A stretch of DNA of 64,000 nt from Phaeobacter sp. A36a-5a (GCF_037911135.1 NZ_JBBLYU010000002.1:310001-374000), one strand, 5' to 3'. Shown: positions 25,300-35,015, counted from the first letter of the stretch. Made by a program: numbers and translations. The notes: generated from the letters alone by a model not told the origin.

Positions 25300-26811
25300 G
25301 TGTCAAATCTGATCCTTTATCAGCTCACCAAGCACTACGGATCGGTCAAGGCACTTGACGGATTTGTACACGAGTTCACAGCCGGGCAGGTTCACGCACT
25401 GATTGGCAAGAACGGTTCTGGCAAAAGCACCTTCGTCAAAATGATGTCGGGGGCGATCCAGCCGACGTCAGGGTCGATCCGGATTGGCACTGTCGAGACA
25501 CGGTTTTCCAATCCGCGTGAAGCGCAAGAAGCCGGCATCGCCACCGTCTATCAGGAACTCAGTCTTGTCCCGGAATTATCGGTCGAAGAGAATATCTTCC
25601 TTGGTCGGCTACCCCACAAACGCTCTGGCCTGATTGATTGGGCGCGGTTGCGTCGTGATGCCAGTGATCTGTTCAAAGAGATTGGTGGGCTGGACATCGC
25701 GCCGCAATCCCGCGTTGCGGATCTTTCGGTTGGTCAGCAGCAAATGGTCGAAATCGTCAAGGCGATGAGTTTCCGACCCAAAGTCCTGCAACTGGATGAA
25801 CCCACCTCTGCGCTGGCGCAGGCAGAAGTTCGGCAACTCTTTACTCTGGTGCGTCGGCTGCGCGACCTTGGTGTCACGGTTATCTATATTACGCACCGGC
25901 TGTCTGAACTGGATCAGATCGCGGATACAGTCACAGCGATCCGGGACGGAAAATTCGTGGATTCGGTGCCGATCAAGGAGGCCACCCCGGCCGTTATCCT
26001 TGATATGATGTTTGGCGATCTTCCGCCTCTTCAGCGCCCGACCAAGACGATAACGCGGGAAACACCGGTGCTGAGCGCGCGGCATCTTGCACTCGCATCC
26101 CATTTCGACGACGTGAGCTTTGATCTTTACCCGGGCGAGGTTCTTGGCATTGCCGGAATGCTCGGATCGGGACGAACCGAGTTGTTGCATTGCCTTTTCG
26201 GGGCCATCGTGGCGGATCAAGGTGAGGTCGCCGTAAACGGGCGGGTCGTGGCGCGGCCCGATATCCCGACGATGAAAGCGCTGGGGATTGGCTACACCTC
26301 CGAGGATCGCAAACATTCCGGCCTTGTGCAGCTCTTGTCCTCGCATGCCAATCTGTGTCTTGCGGGACTGGACCGGATCGCGCCCAAAGGCTGGGTCAGT
26401 CACCGCACAGAAAGGCCGTTTGTCGACCGCCAGATTGCCGGGCTTCACATCAAGGCCGGCGATCCGATGTTGCCGGTCTCTTCTCTTTCCGGCGGGAACC
26501 AGCAGAAAATCGTCGTCGGCAACTGGATGAACAACACGCCCGACATTCTGTTGTTTGACGAACCCGCCCGAGGCGTCGATGTGCAGGCGAAACGCCAGAT
26601 CTATGAACTCATCTGGGAAAAGGCGCGCGAGGGTCTGAGTTCGATCGTTGTTTCGACCGAATTGGAGGATCTGACCGAATGCTGCGATCGTATCCTTGTG
26701 CTGCGGGATGGTCGTATCGCCGAAGAATTCATCAACGAAGGCCTTGATGCCAAGGATATCTATGCAGCTTGCATGGCGGCACCCACAACCCAACAGGAGA
26801 GCGATGCATGA
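25300..26811 (+). CDS. Sugar ABC transporter ATP-binding protein (RbsA-type, duplicated)
   Basis: A 503-residue fused double ABC ATPase. The first half has GKNGSGKST and LSVGQQQMVEIVKA. The second half has a degenerate Walker A (GMLGSGRTE) and LSGGNQQKIVVGNW with LLFDEPARGVDV, the normal RbsA pattern in which one site is weak. It starts at GTG. Its stop overlaps the permease start by four bases (ATGA). It powers sugar uptake. Confidence 0.94.
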   Translation: MSNLILYQLTKHYGSVKALDGFVHEFTAGQVHALIGKNGSGKSTFVKMMSGAIQPTSGSIRIGTVETRFSNPREAQEAGIATVYQELSLVPELSVEENIFLGRLPHKRSGLIDWARLRRDASDLFKEIGGLDIAPQSRVADLSVGQQQMVEIVKAMSFRPKVLQLDEPTSALAQAEVRQLFTLVRRLRDLGVTVIYITHRLSELDQIADTVTAIRDGKFVDSVPIKEATPAVILDMMFGDLPPLQRPTKTITRETPVLSARHLALASHFDDVSFDLYPGEVLGIAGMLGSGRTELLHCLFGAIVADQGEVAVNGRVVARPDIPTMKALGIGYTSEDRKHSGLVQLLSSHANLCLAGLDRIAPKGWVSHRTERPFVDRQIAGLHIKAGDPMLPVSSLSGGNQQKIVVGNWMNNTPDILLFDEPARGVDVQAKRQIYELIWEKAREGLSSIVVSTELEDLTECCDRILVLRDGRIAEEFINEGLDAKDIYAACMAAPTTQQESDA

Positions 26812-27773
26812 CGCGCGACAAATTCATTTCCCATCTGCGCCGAAATTCGATGCTGATGATCCTGCTGGTCTTGTACGTGATCGTTGCGACAACGGCGCAG
26901 GGCTTTTTCACCCTGAACAACCAGCTGAATATCCTGAGGAATATTGCCGTCCCGGGGATGATTGCCTTTGGTATGGCTCTGGTGATCATTGTCGGAGAAA
27001 TTGACCTGAGCGTCGGCTCCATGGTGGCCGTGTCCGCCTGTCTGACCGCCTGGATCGTCGAGAAGCTGGCCGGAAACGCCATTGAACCTGCCACCTGGAC
27101 CGTCATTGCCGCCTTTGCCGGGACGCTGCTGTTTGCGGCCTCGGTCGGGTTCATGTCGGGCAAACTGCGGCAATTGGTTCAGGTGCCGACCTTCATCACG
27201 TCTCTGGCGATGATGGCAACCCTTGCGGGCTTGGCCAACCTGATCACCAATGGCGTCCCGATTTCGAGCTTTCCAAGCTGGTATTACGTCATCGGGTCAG
27301 GCCGTTTCTGGGGTGTTCCGGTTCCGGTTTTCCTGCTGGCGATTGCCTTTGCCATCACCTTTACCATCTCGAATTTCACGGCGCTGGGCCGGTCGATCTA
27401 TGCGGTCGGCGGCAATATGGAGGCCGCGCGCCTGTCGGGCATCAATGTCTGGCGCACCAAGACCATCTGCCTGATGATGACCAGTGTCTTTGCTGCAACC
27501 GGAGGTATTATCTATTCGTCGCTGGTCAATGCCGGCAATCCGACCATTGCGCGTGGGCTGGAGCTTGAGGTGATCTCGGCCGTGATCATTGGTGGCATCA
27601 GCCTGTTCGGCGGCAAGGGGACGATCTGGGGCGCATTCATCGGTGTGCTGTTTCTGGGCGTGCTGCTGAACGCGATGACGCTGTGGGGTTTCAACCCCTA
27701 TGTGCAGCAAGTGATCAAAGGCGGTCTGATCCTTGGCGCGGTCTTCATCAACTTTTTCATCGACCGAAAGTGA
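26808..27773 (+). CDS. Sugar ABC transporter permease (RbsC-type)
   Basis: A 321-residue membrane protein with about eight to ten helices. GEIDLSVGSMVAVSA is the RbsC-family hallmark and the coupling loop lies near GGNMEAARLSGINVW. The start ATG overlaps the ATPase stop; its own stop overlaps the epimerase GTG start. It forms the homodimeric channel of the importer. Confidence 0.94.
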   Translation: MTRDKFISHLRRNSMLMILLVLYVIVATTAQGFFTLNNQLNILRNIAVPGMIAFGMALVIIVGEIDLSVGSMVAVSACLTAWIVEKLAGNAIEPATWTVIAAFAGTLLFAASVGFMSGKLRQLVQVPTFITSLAMMATLAGLANLITNGVPISSFPSWYYVIGSGRFWGVPVPVFLLAIAFAITFTISNFTALGRSIYAVGGNMEAARLSGINVWRTKTICLMMTSVFAATGGIIYSSLVNAGNPTIARGLELEVISAVIIGGISLFGGKGTIWGAFIGVLFLGVLLNAMTLWGFNPYVQQVIKGGLILGAVFINFFIDRK

Positions 27774-28744
27774 CTTGGCTCAACTGGGATAAAGGGCGTG
27801 CGCGTCTCACCCGATGTGGTGCGATGCTGACCGACCTTGAGTTTGACCTCCCGGACGGTCGCCGCATTGCGCCTTTGCATAAAGCACCCTGGCTGGGTGA
27901 GCTGTTGCCCGATGGTGTGCCGCCGCTGCTTGCCGGGCTGCAAGGAGAGTGGCCCTGTGTTCCCTTTGGCATGGCGCCACAGGGCCCTCTGGCCGGGGAT
28001 TGGGCCGGTCTCTCCCGCATGCCTGATCCATGGCCGCACGGGTATGCCGCCAATCACGACTGGCGCATAACACCCGATGGCCCGCAGGCGGTGCGTGCAG
28101 ACATCGCCTATCCGGGGACCGATCCAATCCATCACCTGACACGGCGGGTGAGCGGGGTGAGCGGCAAGGCTGCGGTAGACATCGCTCTTGGCATCCATAT
28201 GCGCCGCAAGGCCTGCCTGCCAATTGGGTTGCATCCGGTCTTTCGTCTGCCAGCGGCCACCGGACAGGCGGGTCTGTGTCCCGGGCGCTATAAGCAGGCG
28301 TTTTGCTACCCCGGTGATACCGGCGGCCCCCCCGGTATTTCACGCCCCGCGCCGTTCCGGTTGGAAGATCTAACAGGGTTCGGGTTTGATCCAGTGGCGC
28401 TGCCCTATCCTGACCGGTCCGAGACGCTTTTGCTCCTGAGCGGCACCGACGGGACCTTCGCGCTGGAGAACCGCGCCGAAGATTATCGCGTCACACTTGA
28501 TTGGGATGCAGAGGCCTTTCCCTCGCTCATGCTGTGGATCAGCAATGGAGGGCGAAACGCGCCACCGTGGAACGGCCGCCATTGGGCGCTTGGGGTCGAA
28601 CCCGTTTGTTCCGCATTTGATTTGGGATGCTCGATTTCAGCGACAGAAAATCCCCTGACAAAAACCGGTGTGCAAACGTCGCGCATGCTGACGCCGGATA
28701 GCCCATTTGACACCCGCTACAGCATATCCATCGCCGCGCTATAG
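27770..28744 (+). CDS. Aldose 1-epimerase family protein
   Basis: A 324-residue galactose-mutarotase-like protein, starting at a GTG that overlaps the permease stop. Recognisable segments are FGMAPQGPLAGDWAGLSRMPDPWPHGYAANHDWRI and GLHPVFRLPAA, which fit the aldose-epimerase beta-sandwich with active-site histidines. It would speed interconversion of sugar anomers before isomerisation. It ends head-on against the lacI-type gene with adjoining stop codons and no terminator between them. Family call is moderate because the sequence is diverged. Confidence 0.75.
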   Translation: MTWLNWDKGRARLTRCGAMLTDLEFDLPDGRRIAPLHKAPWLGELLPDGVPPLLAGLQGEWPCVPFGMAPQGPLAGDWAGLSRMPDPWPHGYAANHDWRITPDGPQAVRADIAYPGTDPIHHLTRRVSGVSGKAAVDIALGIHMRRKACLPIGLHPVFRLPAATGQAGLCPGRYKQAFCYPGDTGGPPGISRPAPFRLEDLTGFGFDPVALPYPDRSETLLLLSGTDGTFALENRAEDYRVTLDWDAEAFPSLMLWISNGGRNAPPWNGRHWALGVEPVCSAFDLGCSISATENPLTKTGVQTSRMLTPDSPFDTRYSISIAAL

Positions 28745-29770
28745 GGTCTTGGGTGCGGGTCCGGTGCTGTCACGTTCGACGATCTGCAAGCTTAGAGCTG
28801 AAAGATCCGGTTTCGCGAAACGCTCCGGGTTGATCCGGTTCAGAAGCGTTTTTGCGGCCAGCTCTCCCAGCAATGAAATCGGCTGATTTACGGTGGTCAG
28901 GGTCGGAAAAATATGGGCGCTTTGTGGCAGGTTGTCGAACCCGATCACAGAAATGTCCTGAGGCATTTTCAGACCGCGTTCATGCGCGGCATGGATCGCG
29001 CCGATTGCCGCGATATCGGTTGTCCCAATCAGGGCGGTTGGTCGGTTTTTCGCCAGCACGTCCCGCGCCAGGGCGAAACAGGTATCAAAGCTATGATCTT
29101 CGCCAAGAGACACGCTGACCGGTTCAAGCCCCTGAGCCGCCAACGCCTCTTTGATCCCCTCCAGGCGCAGGGTGATGGGTCTTGAATGGGTGGGCGCGCC
29201 AATGACACCAATTTGCCGATGCCCAAGGCGCAACAGATACTCTGCCATCAGACGCCCACCTTCCCGGTGGTCAACGGATACCAGATTCACCGCGATCTCG
29301 TCGGGAGAACGGTCAACGGCGATAATTGGAATATTCTGATCTGACAGCCGCGTGAAATTCTGGTTCGTTGCAACTGACGCTGCGATAATGCCATCCACTT
29401 TCTGGCCAATGAGTGTCGAGATATATCGTTTTTCATTCTCTTCATTCTCCTCGGTATTGCAGATCAGGCAGTGGTAGCCGTTTTGAAACAAGGCTTGCTC
29501 AAGCGCCTGCGCCAGAATGCCAAAGAAGGGGACATCAAGGCTCGGCAGCAGGACGCCGACCAGCCCGCTGCGACCGCTGCGCATCTGACGTGCGCCAGCG
29601 TTTGGTTCATACCCCAGCTCTGCAATCGCCTTCTCAACCTGCGCGCGCGTCTTGTCGCTCACCGAGGCGCTTCTGTTCAGAACACGCGACACCGTTCCAA
29701 GCGATGTTCCCGACAGTCTCGCAACATCTTTTACGCTTGCCGGCTGTTGTTTTGGAGGCTTTGACGGCAC
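28739..29770 (-). CDS. LacI family transcriptional regulator
   Basis: A 343-residue repressor. The N-terminal helix-turn-helix and hinge read SVKDVARLSGTSLGTVSRVLNRS through GYEPNAGARQMRSG, then a periplasmic-binding-protein-like sugar domain. It starts at GTG. Convergent with the operon, it most likely binds the TGGAAACGTTTCCA palindrome at 20505 and releases it when the sugar or a phosphorylated intermediate binds. It has its own upstream region (29771-29964), which carries a direct repeat GGTATTGC 22 bases apart. Confidence 0.93.
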   Translation of the reverse strand: MPSKPPKQQPASVKDVARLSGTSLGTVSRVLNRSASVSDKTRAQVEKAIAELGYEPNAGARQMRSGRSGLVGVLLPSLDVPFFGILAQALEQALFQNGYHCLICNTEENEENEKRYISTLIGQKVDGIIAASVATNQNFTRLSDQNIPIIAVDRSPDEIAVNLVSVDHREGGRLMAEYLLRLGHRQIGVIGAPTHSRPITLRLEGIKEALAAQGLEPVSVSLGEDHSFDTCFALARDVLAKNRPTALIGTTDIAAIGAIHAAHERGLKMPQDISVIGFDNLPQSAHIFPTLTTVNQPISLLGELAAKTLLNRINPERFAKPDLSALSLQIVERDSTGPAPKTL

Positions 29771-29964
29771 AGGAAATCACCTTGTCAGTTGTGCACCGAG
29801 TTTAAGTGACCGCGACAGTTTAGACCAGCTGTCAAAACCTGCTTCGTGACCTGGTATTGCCTCTGATACTGGTCGGTATTGCATGCGATTTTTTGGGTGC
29901 ATTTCTGGCAGGTGAGGAGTGTGCCGATCCCGAAGGAACGGTTCTCGTTTGAAGCTGGCTTGTC

Positions 29965-30360
29965 CTAGAGGGGTTTATAGGCGATGGCGTCGATCTCGAC
30001 CTTGGCGTCCACCATGATCTGTGAGCGCACTGTGGACCGCGCCGGTCCGCCGTTTGGGAAATAGCTGGCATAGACACGGTTGAAGGTCCAGAAATCACGC
30101 GGGTCATCGAGCCAGACGCCGATTTTGGCAACATCCTCCAAGGTGCAATCTGCCAGGGCGAGGGCTGCGATCAGGTTCTCCATAGTCCTGCGAGTCTGGC
30201 TTTCGATGCCGCCTGCTTCGATCTCGCCGTTTTCCTTCATCGCAACCTGGCCTGAGATGAACACCAGATCGCCTGCGCGCACGGCGGGGGAAAATGGCAG
30301 CGGCTGTCCCCCGGCGCCGGTTCTGTCATGGCCGATGCGCTCGATTGTTTTGCGGGTCAT
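29965..30360 (-). CDS. RidA family protein
   Basis: A 131-residue YjgF/YER057c/UK114 protein with FSPAVRAGDLVFISGQVAM and the C-terminal RSTVRSQIMVDAKVEIDAIAY. The arginine that binds the carboxylate in RidA enzymes is present (R in RSTVR). RidA proteins hydrolyse reactive enamine/imine intermediates released by PLP enzymes. It is the last gene of the TRAP operon and overlaps the kinase by four bases, so a link with the PLP enzyme two genes upstream is plausible. Confidence 0.9.
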   Translation of the reverse strand: MTRKTIERIGHDRTGAGGQPLPFSPAVRAGDLVFISGQVAMKENGEIEAGGIESQTRRTMENLIAALALADCTLEDVAKIGVWLDDPRDFWTFNRVYASYFPNGGPARSTVRSQIMVDAKVEIDAIAYKPL

Positions 30361-31271
30361 GTCGGACGTCCTTCTTTTGATTGCAGTGTTGGTCTGTGCG
30401 GGATCGGCGCAACCGCCCCGTAGCCGGTGGTGGACAATGCAGCGCCGAGGTTCGCATGTTCTGCGGCTCTGACGCTGTCGCCATGACGCAGAAGCTCGGA
30501 CAGGAATATGCCGTTGAAACAATCACCGGCGCCGGTTGCATCGACCGATTCCACAACCGCCCCCGGAACAAATGTGACCCCCTGATTTTCCGATACCGCC
30601 ACGCCGTCGCGACCCAATGTCAGAGCAACGATGCGCGCGCCGAGGTTGTGATAGAACCGGATTATCTCGTCGGGGCTTTGACGTCCGGTGAGCTGGCGGG
30701 CGTCATCAAGTCCGGGAAGCGCAATATCGACGTGGCGCATCAGATCATGTGTCACGGCGCGTGCCTCCTCCAGTGACCAAAGCGCAGTCCGCAGGTTTGG
30801 ATCAAATGCCGTGGTCACGTTTGACGCACGCGCGGTCATGACGGCGTGATAGGTTGTGGCGCACATGGTGCTGCTGATGCCGAGATTGATCCCTGAGGCG
30901 TAGAATATCCTAGCGGTGCCGATGGCATGTGTTGGCAGGTCGTCGGGGGTCATCCTGCTGGCGGCGGAGTGCCGTCGCCGATATAGAAAATGATGCCCCA
31001 GGTCGTCGTGGAACACGAAGTAGAGGCCGGTTTCCCCGTCTGCGACTGTCGAGACCAGACTGCTATCGACATGCTCGCGGTGCCAAAGCTCCAGCAGCGC
31101 CTGGCCAAAGCGATCATCGCCGAGGCGCGATATCAGGGAGGTTGCCGTGCCCTGTCTCGCCGCCGCGATTGCAACATTCGAGACATCGCCGCCATATCCC
31201 ATTACTAGCTGCCCGTCGGGTTTTTGATTGAACTCGATGAGGGGTTCGCCGAGGCAGACAAGATCAGTCAT
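30357..31271 (-). CDS. PfkB-family kinase, 2-keto-3-deoxygluconate kinase-like
   Basis: A 304-residue ribokinase-fold kinase. CLGEPLIEFNQ and GGDVSNVAIAAARQG form the N-terminal sugar site and DATGAGDCFNGIFLSEL holds the catalytic aspartate. The GEPLIEFN start is typical of KdgK-like kinases acting on 2-keto-3-deoxy sugar acids. GAGGTGGAAA precedes the ATG. No KDPG aldolase or sugar-acid dehydratase is in the operon, so the true substrate is open. It lies 61 bases after the PLP-enzyme gene. Confidence 0.85.
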   Translation of the reverse strand: MTDLVCLGEPLIEFNQKPDGQLVMGYGGDVSNVAIAAARQGTATSLISRLGDDRFGQALLELWHREHVDSSLVSTVADGETGLYFVFHDDLGHHFLYRRRHSAASRMTPDDLPTHAIGTARIFYASGINLGISSTMCATTYHAVMTARASNVTTAFDPNLRTALWSLEEARAVTHDLMRHVDIALPGLDDARQLTGRQSPDEIIRFYHNLGARIVALTLGRDGVAVSENQGVTFVPGAVVESVDATGAGDCFNGIFLSELLRHGDSVRAAEHANLGAALSTTGYGAVAPIPHRPTLQSKEGRPT

Positions 31272-31332
31272 TTTCCACCTCGCAGATCAGGGCCCGGCGG
31301 AGCCGGGTATTCGATGTATGGAAGGGAGGCTG

Positions 31333-32388
31333 TCACCAGACTGCCCCCCGCGCGGCGACGGGGCAGGCGCCCAGAGATGTGGATCCGCGAATGAGCTCGA
31401 CCTGATCAAGCATGTTGCTGACCACACAGGCGTGGTTGGGAACGATCCTTAGACGGTCGCCGACGCTGAGATGGATCGCCTCGGCCCGCAGAATGCCGTG
31501 TTCCTCGGATAGGCTGTCGACCCGGATATCCGGGCGGCCCATTACGTGGCCATGACCGTTGAGGCCCAGAAGGTCCGAGGTCAGGACTTTGGAGCCGGCG
31601 TCAATGATTGCGCGATCTTCGGTCGGGACGGACACCACCGTTGCCAGGACTGTCAGAGCGCAATCATCCCATGTGCAGATGCCCCGCGCCACCAGCGAGC
31701 GATCATTGTAGACGTAGGTTCCGATCCTGTATTCGGTCGCGATCGGGACATCCTGCGCCTGCCACATGCCCGGTGAGCCGCCGCTGGACACGACGCTGAC
31801 TGTCCCGCCCGTTGCGTGAATGCGTGCTCTGGCCTCTGCGAGCCAGTTCTGGACGGATGCGTCTTTTCCAACAGGGGGGTAGGTCATCAACCCGCGAAAC
31901 GCCAAGCCGGGGCGCGAGGCGATATAGCGGGCCAAGCTTTCAGCTGCCTGAGCGGTTTGCACACCGCAGCGCCCGGCCCCGGTGTCGCACTCGACCAGCA
32001 CATTCAGCGGGGCCTCGGCGGTTTCGAAGGCCTGGGACAGGCCGTCGACAGTTTCGGTGTTGTCGGCGACAACGCTCAGCTTCACCTGCTCTGACAGGGC
32101 CCGAAGCCGCTTCAGCTTGCGCTCGCCAAGAATATTGTAGGTGATCAGAACATCGTCAATTCCCCCTTCGGCCACCATGGCCTCGGCTTCGCTGATCTTC
32201 TGGCAGGTGATGCCAAGCGCCCCGGCCGCGATCTGGCGCCGCGCCAGAAATGGCAGTTTGTGGGTCTTGATGTGGGGTCGCAGGGATAGGTTGTGCCTGT
32301 CACAATGGGCTTGAAATCGGTCGATATTCGCTTCGGCAATATCAAGGTCGACAAGGACTGCCGGTGTGTCGATCTGGGAAAACATCAT
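31333..32388 (-). CDS. DSD1 family PLP-dependent enzyme (D-threonine aldolase / D-serine dehydratase-like)
   Basis: A 351-residue fold-III PLP enzyme. The Schiff-base lysine motif RPHIKTHK is at residues 37-44. The C-terminal metal region PNHACVVSNMLDQVELI carries the His and Cys that bind the divalent metal in this family. Members cleave or dehydrate D-3-hydroxy amino acids (D-threonine, D-serine, D-threo-3-hydroxyaspartate). The start overlaps the M81 gene stop (ATGA). Dehydration would release an enamine that the operon's RidA could hydrolyse. Confidence 0.88.
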   Translation of the reverse strand: MMFSQIDTPAVLVDLDIAEANIDRFQAHCDRHNLSLRPHIKTHKLPFLARRQIAAGALGITCQKISEAEAMVAEGGIDDVLITYNILGERKLKRLRALSEQVKLSVVADNTETVDGLSQAFETAEAPLNVLVECDTGAGRCGVQTAQAAESLARYIASRPGLAFRGLMTYPPVGKDASVQNWLAEARARIHATGGTVSVVSSGGSPGMWQAQDVPIATEYRIGTYVYNDRSLVARGICTWDDCALTVLATVVSVPTEDRAIIDAGSKVLTSDLLGLNGHGHVMGRPDIRVDSLSEEHGILRAEAIHLSVGDRLRIVPNHACVVSNMLDQVELIRGSTSLGACPVAARGAVW

Positions 32389-33851
32389 GAGCCCTCCGAT
32401 GCGTGCGGGTTTTCCACAATCGGCCAGATCGCGCGGGTCAGCCGTTTGTAAGCCGTCTTGGTGGGATCATTCGGATAGGGCCCGTCGACAGCGGCATAGA
32501 GGATCTTGGATGCAACTGCTGAGAATGCGCCGTGGAAGTGATTGGTGGATTTGACGACCAGAATTTTCTTGCTGTGGATATCAATGCCCAGATTGGTGAA
32601 GAGATCCGGCGAGAATGCCTGACTGCGGTTGGTATTCAGCACAACTTCGATGCCATCGACCCTGATGACAGAGCAATCTCCCAGTGGAACAACCGAGGTC
32701 CCGAAGCTTTGCACCGCGTTGCGCTGGTTGCGAAGAACGGTCACGACGGCGTCTATCGGATCACCGGCAAATGCAGAGGTCTTGCTGCCAAATCGCAGCT
32801 CCAGTTCCGCACCTTCCCCGGCGGCGTGACACAGGCGGACGGCAATGGGATCCCAGATTGTGCCGAAGGCCGCAGAGGTGATGCCCTGGCGTAGCGCTTC
32901 TGCGAGGATCAGCGTGGAATCGCCAGCTACGCCGCCGCCCGGATTGTCCCAGACATCGGCAATGACCACGGGGCCGTTTGGTGCATTCTGGGCCAGTCGC
33001 AGAGCATCAGCGGGGGGCAGATATTCGGGTTTGGCGATACCTCGAAATGAAAACAACTCCTGCCCCAGCTCGCGGGCAATTTTCTCAGCTTTTGGCAGGT
33101 CGCCGTCAGTGATCACGATGATCTTTGCGCCAAGATCGGGGGAATCCCCGGCCATGAACCCGTGAATGGCTGAGATGGACAGAACCTCGCCCGCTGCTTC
33201 CATCGCCTTCATCCTGTCGACAAATCCGCGCATCGGGTTGCGGCTGGTCGGCAAGACATCAATCATGCGAACGTCGTAGACTGCTTTTGTTGGTGTGATT
33301 TCGCCACGGGCCCTACGCAGGGTCAGGTCTACGCATTCTTCACCGGTCTCGACAAAATCGGTGTGCGGGAATTCCTTGAACACCGTTATGATGTCGGCAT
33401 TCTTCACCCGCTTGTCACTCAGGTGGCTATGCGGATCGAAGCTGACGCCGATTGTGGTCTCGGGGCCGGCGATCTGGCGCACGCTCTCGATAAGCGATCC
33501 TTCGCAATCGACGCAGCCTTCGGCGATCATGGCCCCGTGCAGGCCAAGCACCACGGCGTCCAGAGGCAGTGCCGCCCGGACCTGATCCATAAGTTCCTGC
33601 TTCAGCTGGTGCCAGGTGGACGCATTCAGCAACCCGCCGGGTTCGGCCCATGTGGCGGTTCCTTCAATGAGTTCAAACCCTTCCTCTTTGGATCTTCGGC
33701 GAAGCGCGGGAAAGACGGCGCTGCACAGGGTCGGAGTGTCAGGGTGCTTTCCCGGAGGGGCGTAGAAGCTCTGCTCGAAATTGGAAAAATCCGTGCGCAA
33801 CGGGGAAAACGTATTCGTTTCGGTCGCAAGAGATGCGCAGAAGATCCGCAT
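32385..33851 (-). CDS. M81 family metallopeptidase (MlrC-like)
   Basis: A 488-residue protein starting MRIFCASLATETNTFSPLRTD, the ETNTFSP motif of the MlrC/DUF1485 family. The LGLHGAMIAEGCVDCEGSLI region and the DPHSHLSDK segment carry likely metal ligands. The frame is open 31 codons upstream, but this ATG begins the conserved domain. The family is named for microcystin-fragment cleavage; most members act on unknown amide bonds. It lies 89 bases after the binding-protein gene and overlaps the PLP-enzyme gene by four bases. Confidence 0.87.
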   Translation of the reverse strand: MRIFCASLATETNTFSPLRTDFSNFEQSFYAPPGKHPDTPTLCSAVFPALRRRSKEEGFELIEGTATWAEPGGLLNASTWHQLKQELMDQVRAALPLDAVVLGLHGAMIAEGCVDCEGSLIESVRQIAGPETTIGVSFDPHSHLSDKRVKNADIITVFKEFPHTDFVETGEECVDLTLRRARGEITPTKAVYDVRMIDVLPTSRNPMRGFVDRMKAMEAAGEVLSISAIHGFMAGDSPDLGAKIIVITDGDLPKAEKIARELGQELFSFRGIAKPEYLPPADALRLAQNAPNGPVVIADVWDNPGGGVAGDSTLILAEALRQGITSAAFGTIWDPIAVRLCHAAGEGAELELRFGSKTSAFAGDPIDAVVTVLRNQRNAVQSFGTSVVPLGDCSVIRVDGIEVVLNTNRSQAFSPDLFTNLGIDIHSKKILVVKSTNHFHGAFSAVASKILYAAVDGPYPNDPTKTAYKRLTRAIWPIVENPHASEGS

Positions 33852-33940
33852 TGTTGTGGTCCAATCCGTAGGGAGATGCCGGAGGTGTGTCTTGGCTTCC
33901 GGTGGGCGTTTCCGCCGGATTGCTCCGGCGGAAGGGAGGA

Positions 33941-34978
33941 TCAATCGAGATAGGCGTCAGCGTTTGCCGCGGAGACGGCATCACGGAACTGGCTGAGCAG
34001 TTCGCGGGCCTTGTCATCCATGTTTTCGGCGACATGTGCTTCGAACGCAGGCTGAGCCGCCTTTGCCATCGCGGTGCGTTGCTCGGCTGTCAGGGCGGTC
34101 ACCTCGATTTTGTCCATCAGCCCGGCAAGGCCGCGATCGGATGCCTCAATGATCCGGCTCAGGCCACGGCTGGCCACGACGCAGTTTTCTGCGGCGGTAT
34201 GGATGGTTGCGCGTTCGTCATCTGTCAGACCTTCATAGAATGCGCGGTTCATCAGAAATGTGTATGGCGAGAACAGGTGGTTGGTCAGCGTCATATACTT
34301 CTGCACCTCGGCAAAATTTGCGAAGGAGATGATTGGAACCGGGTTCATCTGACCGTCGATGACACCTGTTTGCAGGCCCGAGTAGACCTCGCCCCAGGAC
34401 AGTGGATAGGCTTCGGCACCAAGCGATTGCATGATTTTCTGGTGCGATGGCAGCGTCATGGTGCGCACCCGAATGCCGTCAAAATCCTCGAGATTGGCAA
34501 TCGGTCGTTTTGAGTTGGTGACAGCGAAGAATCCGCCGGTGTCCGGGAAGCCGAGGACGACGACGCCGGGAAGTTCTGCTTCGATATCGGCTTTCAGCGC
34601 CTCACCAAAGGGACCGTCGAACACCGCATATGTGGACGCGTTACCCGTAAATGCGAAGGGCAGGTTCAGAATGTCGATGCGCGGATAATAGCTGGCCAGC
34701 GCACCAGTCGATGTCAGTGTCGCCTGGATGATACCGTCCTGCAGCTGCTGCACGTGCTCGGCGGCAGATCCGAGCTGGTTGGACCCAAAAACTTCGACGG
34801 TCACCGCGCCATTGGTATCGGCGGCGACGAGGTTCGAAAACACGGCGGTACAGGCATGTGCCGGGTTTTCGAATGGGTCGGTTTTATTGTCATGGCCGAA
34901 GCGGATGACGCTTTCTGCGCTGGCAGCATTTGCCGTCGTAATGGCCGCGACGGCCAGTCCCGCGAAAAGAGATTTCAT
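33941..34978 (-). CDS. TRAP transporter substrate-binding protein, DctP family
   Basis: A 345-residue periplasmic protein. The signal peptide is MKSLFAGLAVAAITTANAASA. The mature part has the DctP arginine region (GIRVRTMTLPSHQKIMQSLGA) and WGEVYSGLQTGVIDGQMNPVP, which contains the substrate-helix motif. GGAGGAAAAA precedes the ATG. TRAP binding proteins take carboxylates using that conserved arginine, so the cargo is probably an organic or amino-acid-like acid. It sits after the two membrane genes. Confidence 0.93.
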   Translation of the reverse strand: MKSLFAGLAVAAITTANAASAESVIRFGHDNKTDPFENPAHACTAVFSNLVAADTNGAVTVEVFGSNQLGSAAEHVQQLQDGIIQATLTSTGALASYYPRIDILNLPFAFTGNASTYAVFDGPFGEALKADIEAELPGVVVLGFPDTGGFFAVTNSKRPIANLEDFDGIRVRTMTLPSHQKIMQSLGAEAYPLSWGEVYSGLQTGVIDGQMNPVPIISFANFAEVQKYMTLTNHLFSPYTFLMNRAFYEGLTDDERATIHTAAENCVVASRGLSRIIEASDRGLAGLMDKIEVTALTAEQRTAMAKAAQPAFEAHVAENMDDKARELLSQFRDAVSAANADAYLD

Positions 34979-35015
34979 TTTTTCCTCCAGTTGGTTCTTG
35001 GTTGGTTGGATCGTC

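Noticed and set aside
20554-28744. Sulfoquinovose (sulfo-EMP) pathway
   Set aside because: Isomerase-kinase-aldolase order fits, but no sulfoquinovosidase, sulfolactaldehyde reductase or dehydrogenase, or sulfonate exporter is present. Kept only as one substrate to test.
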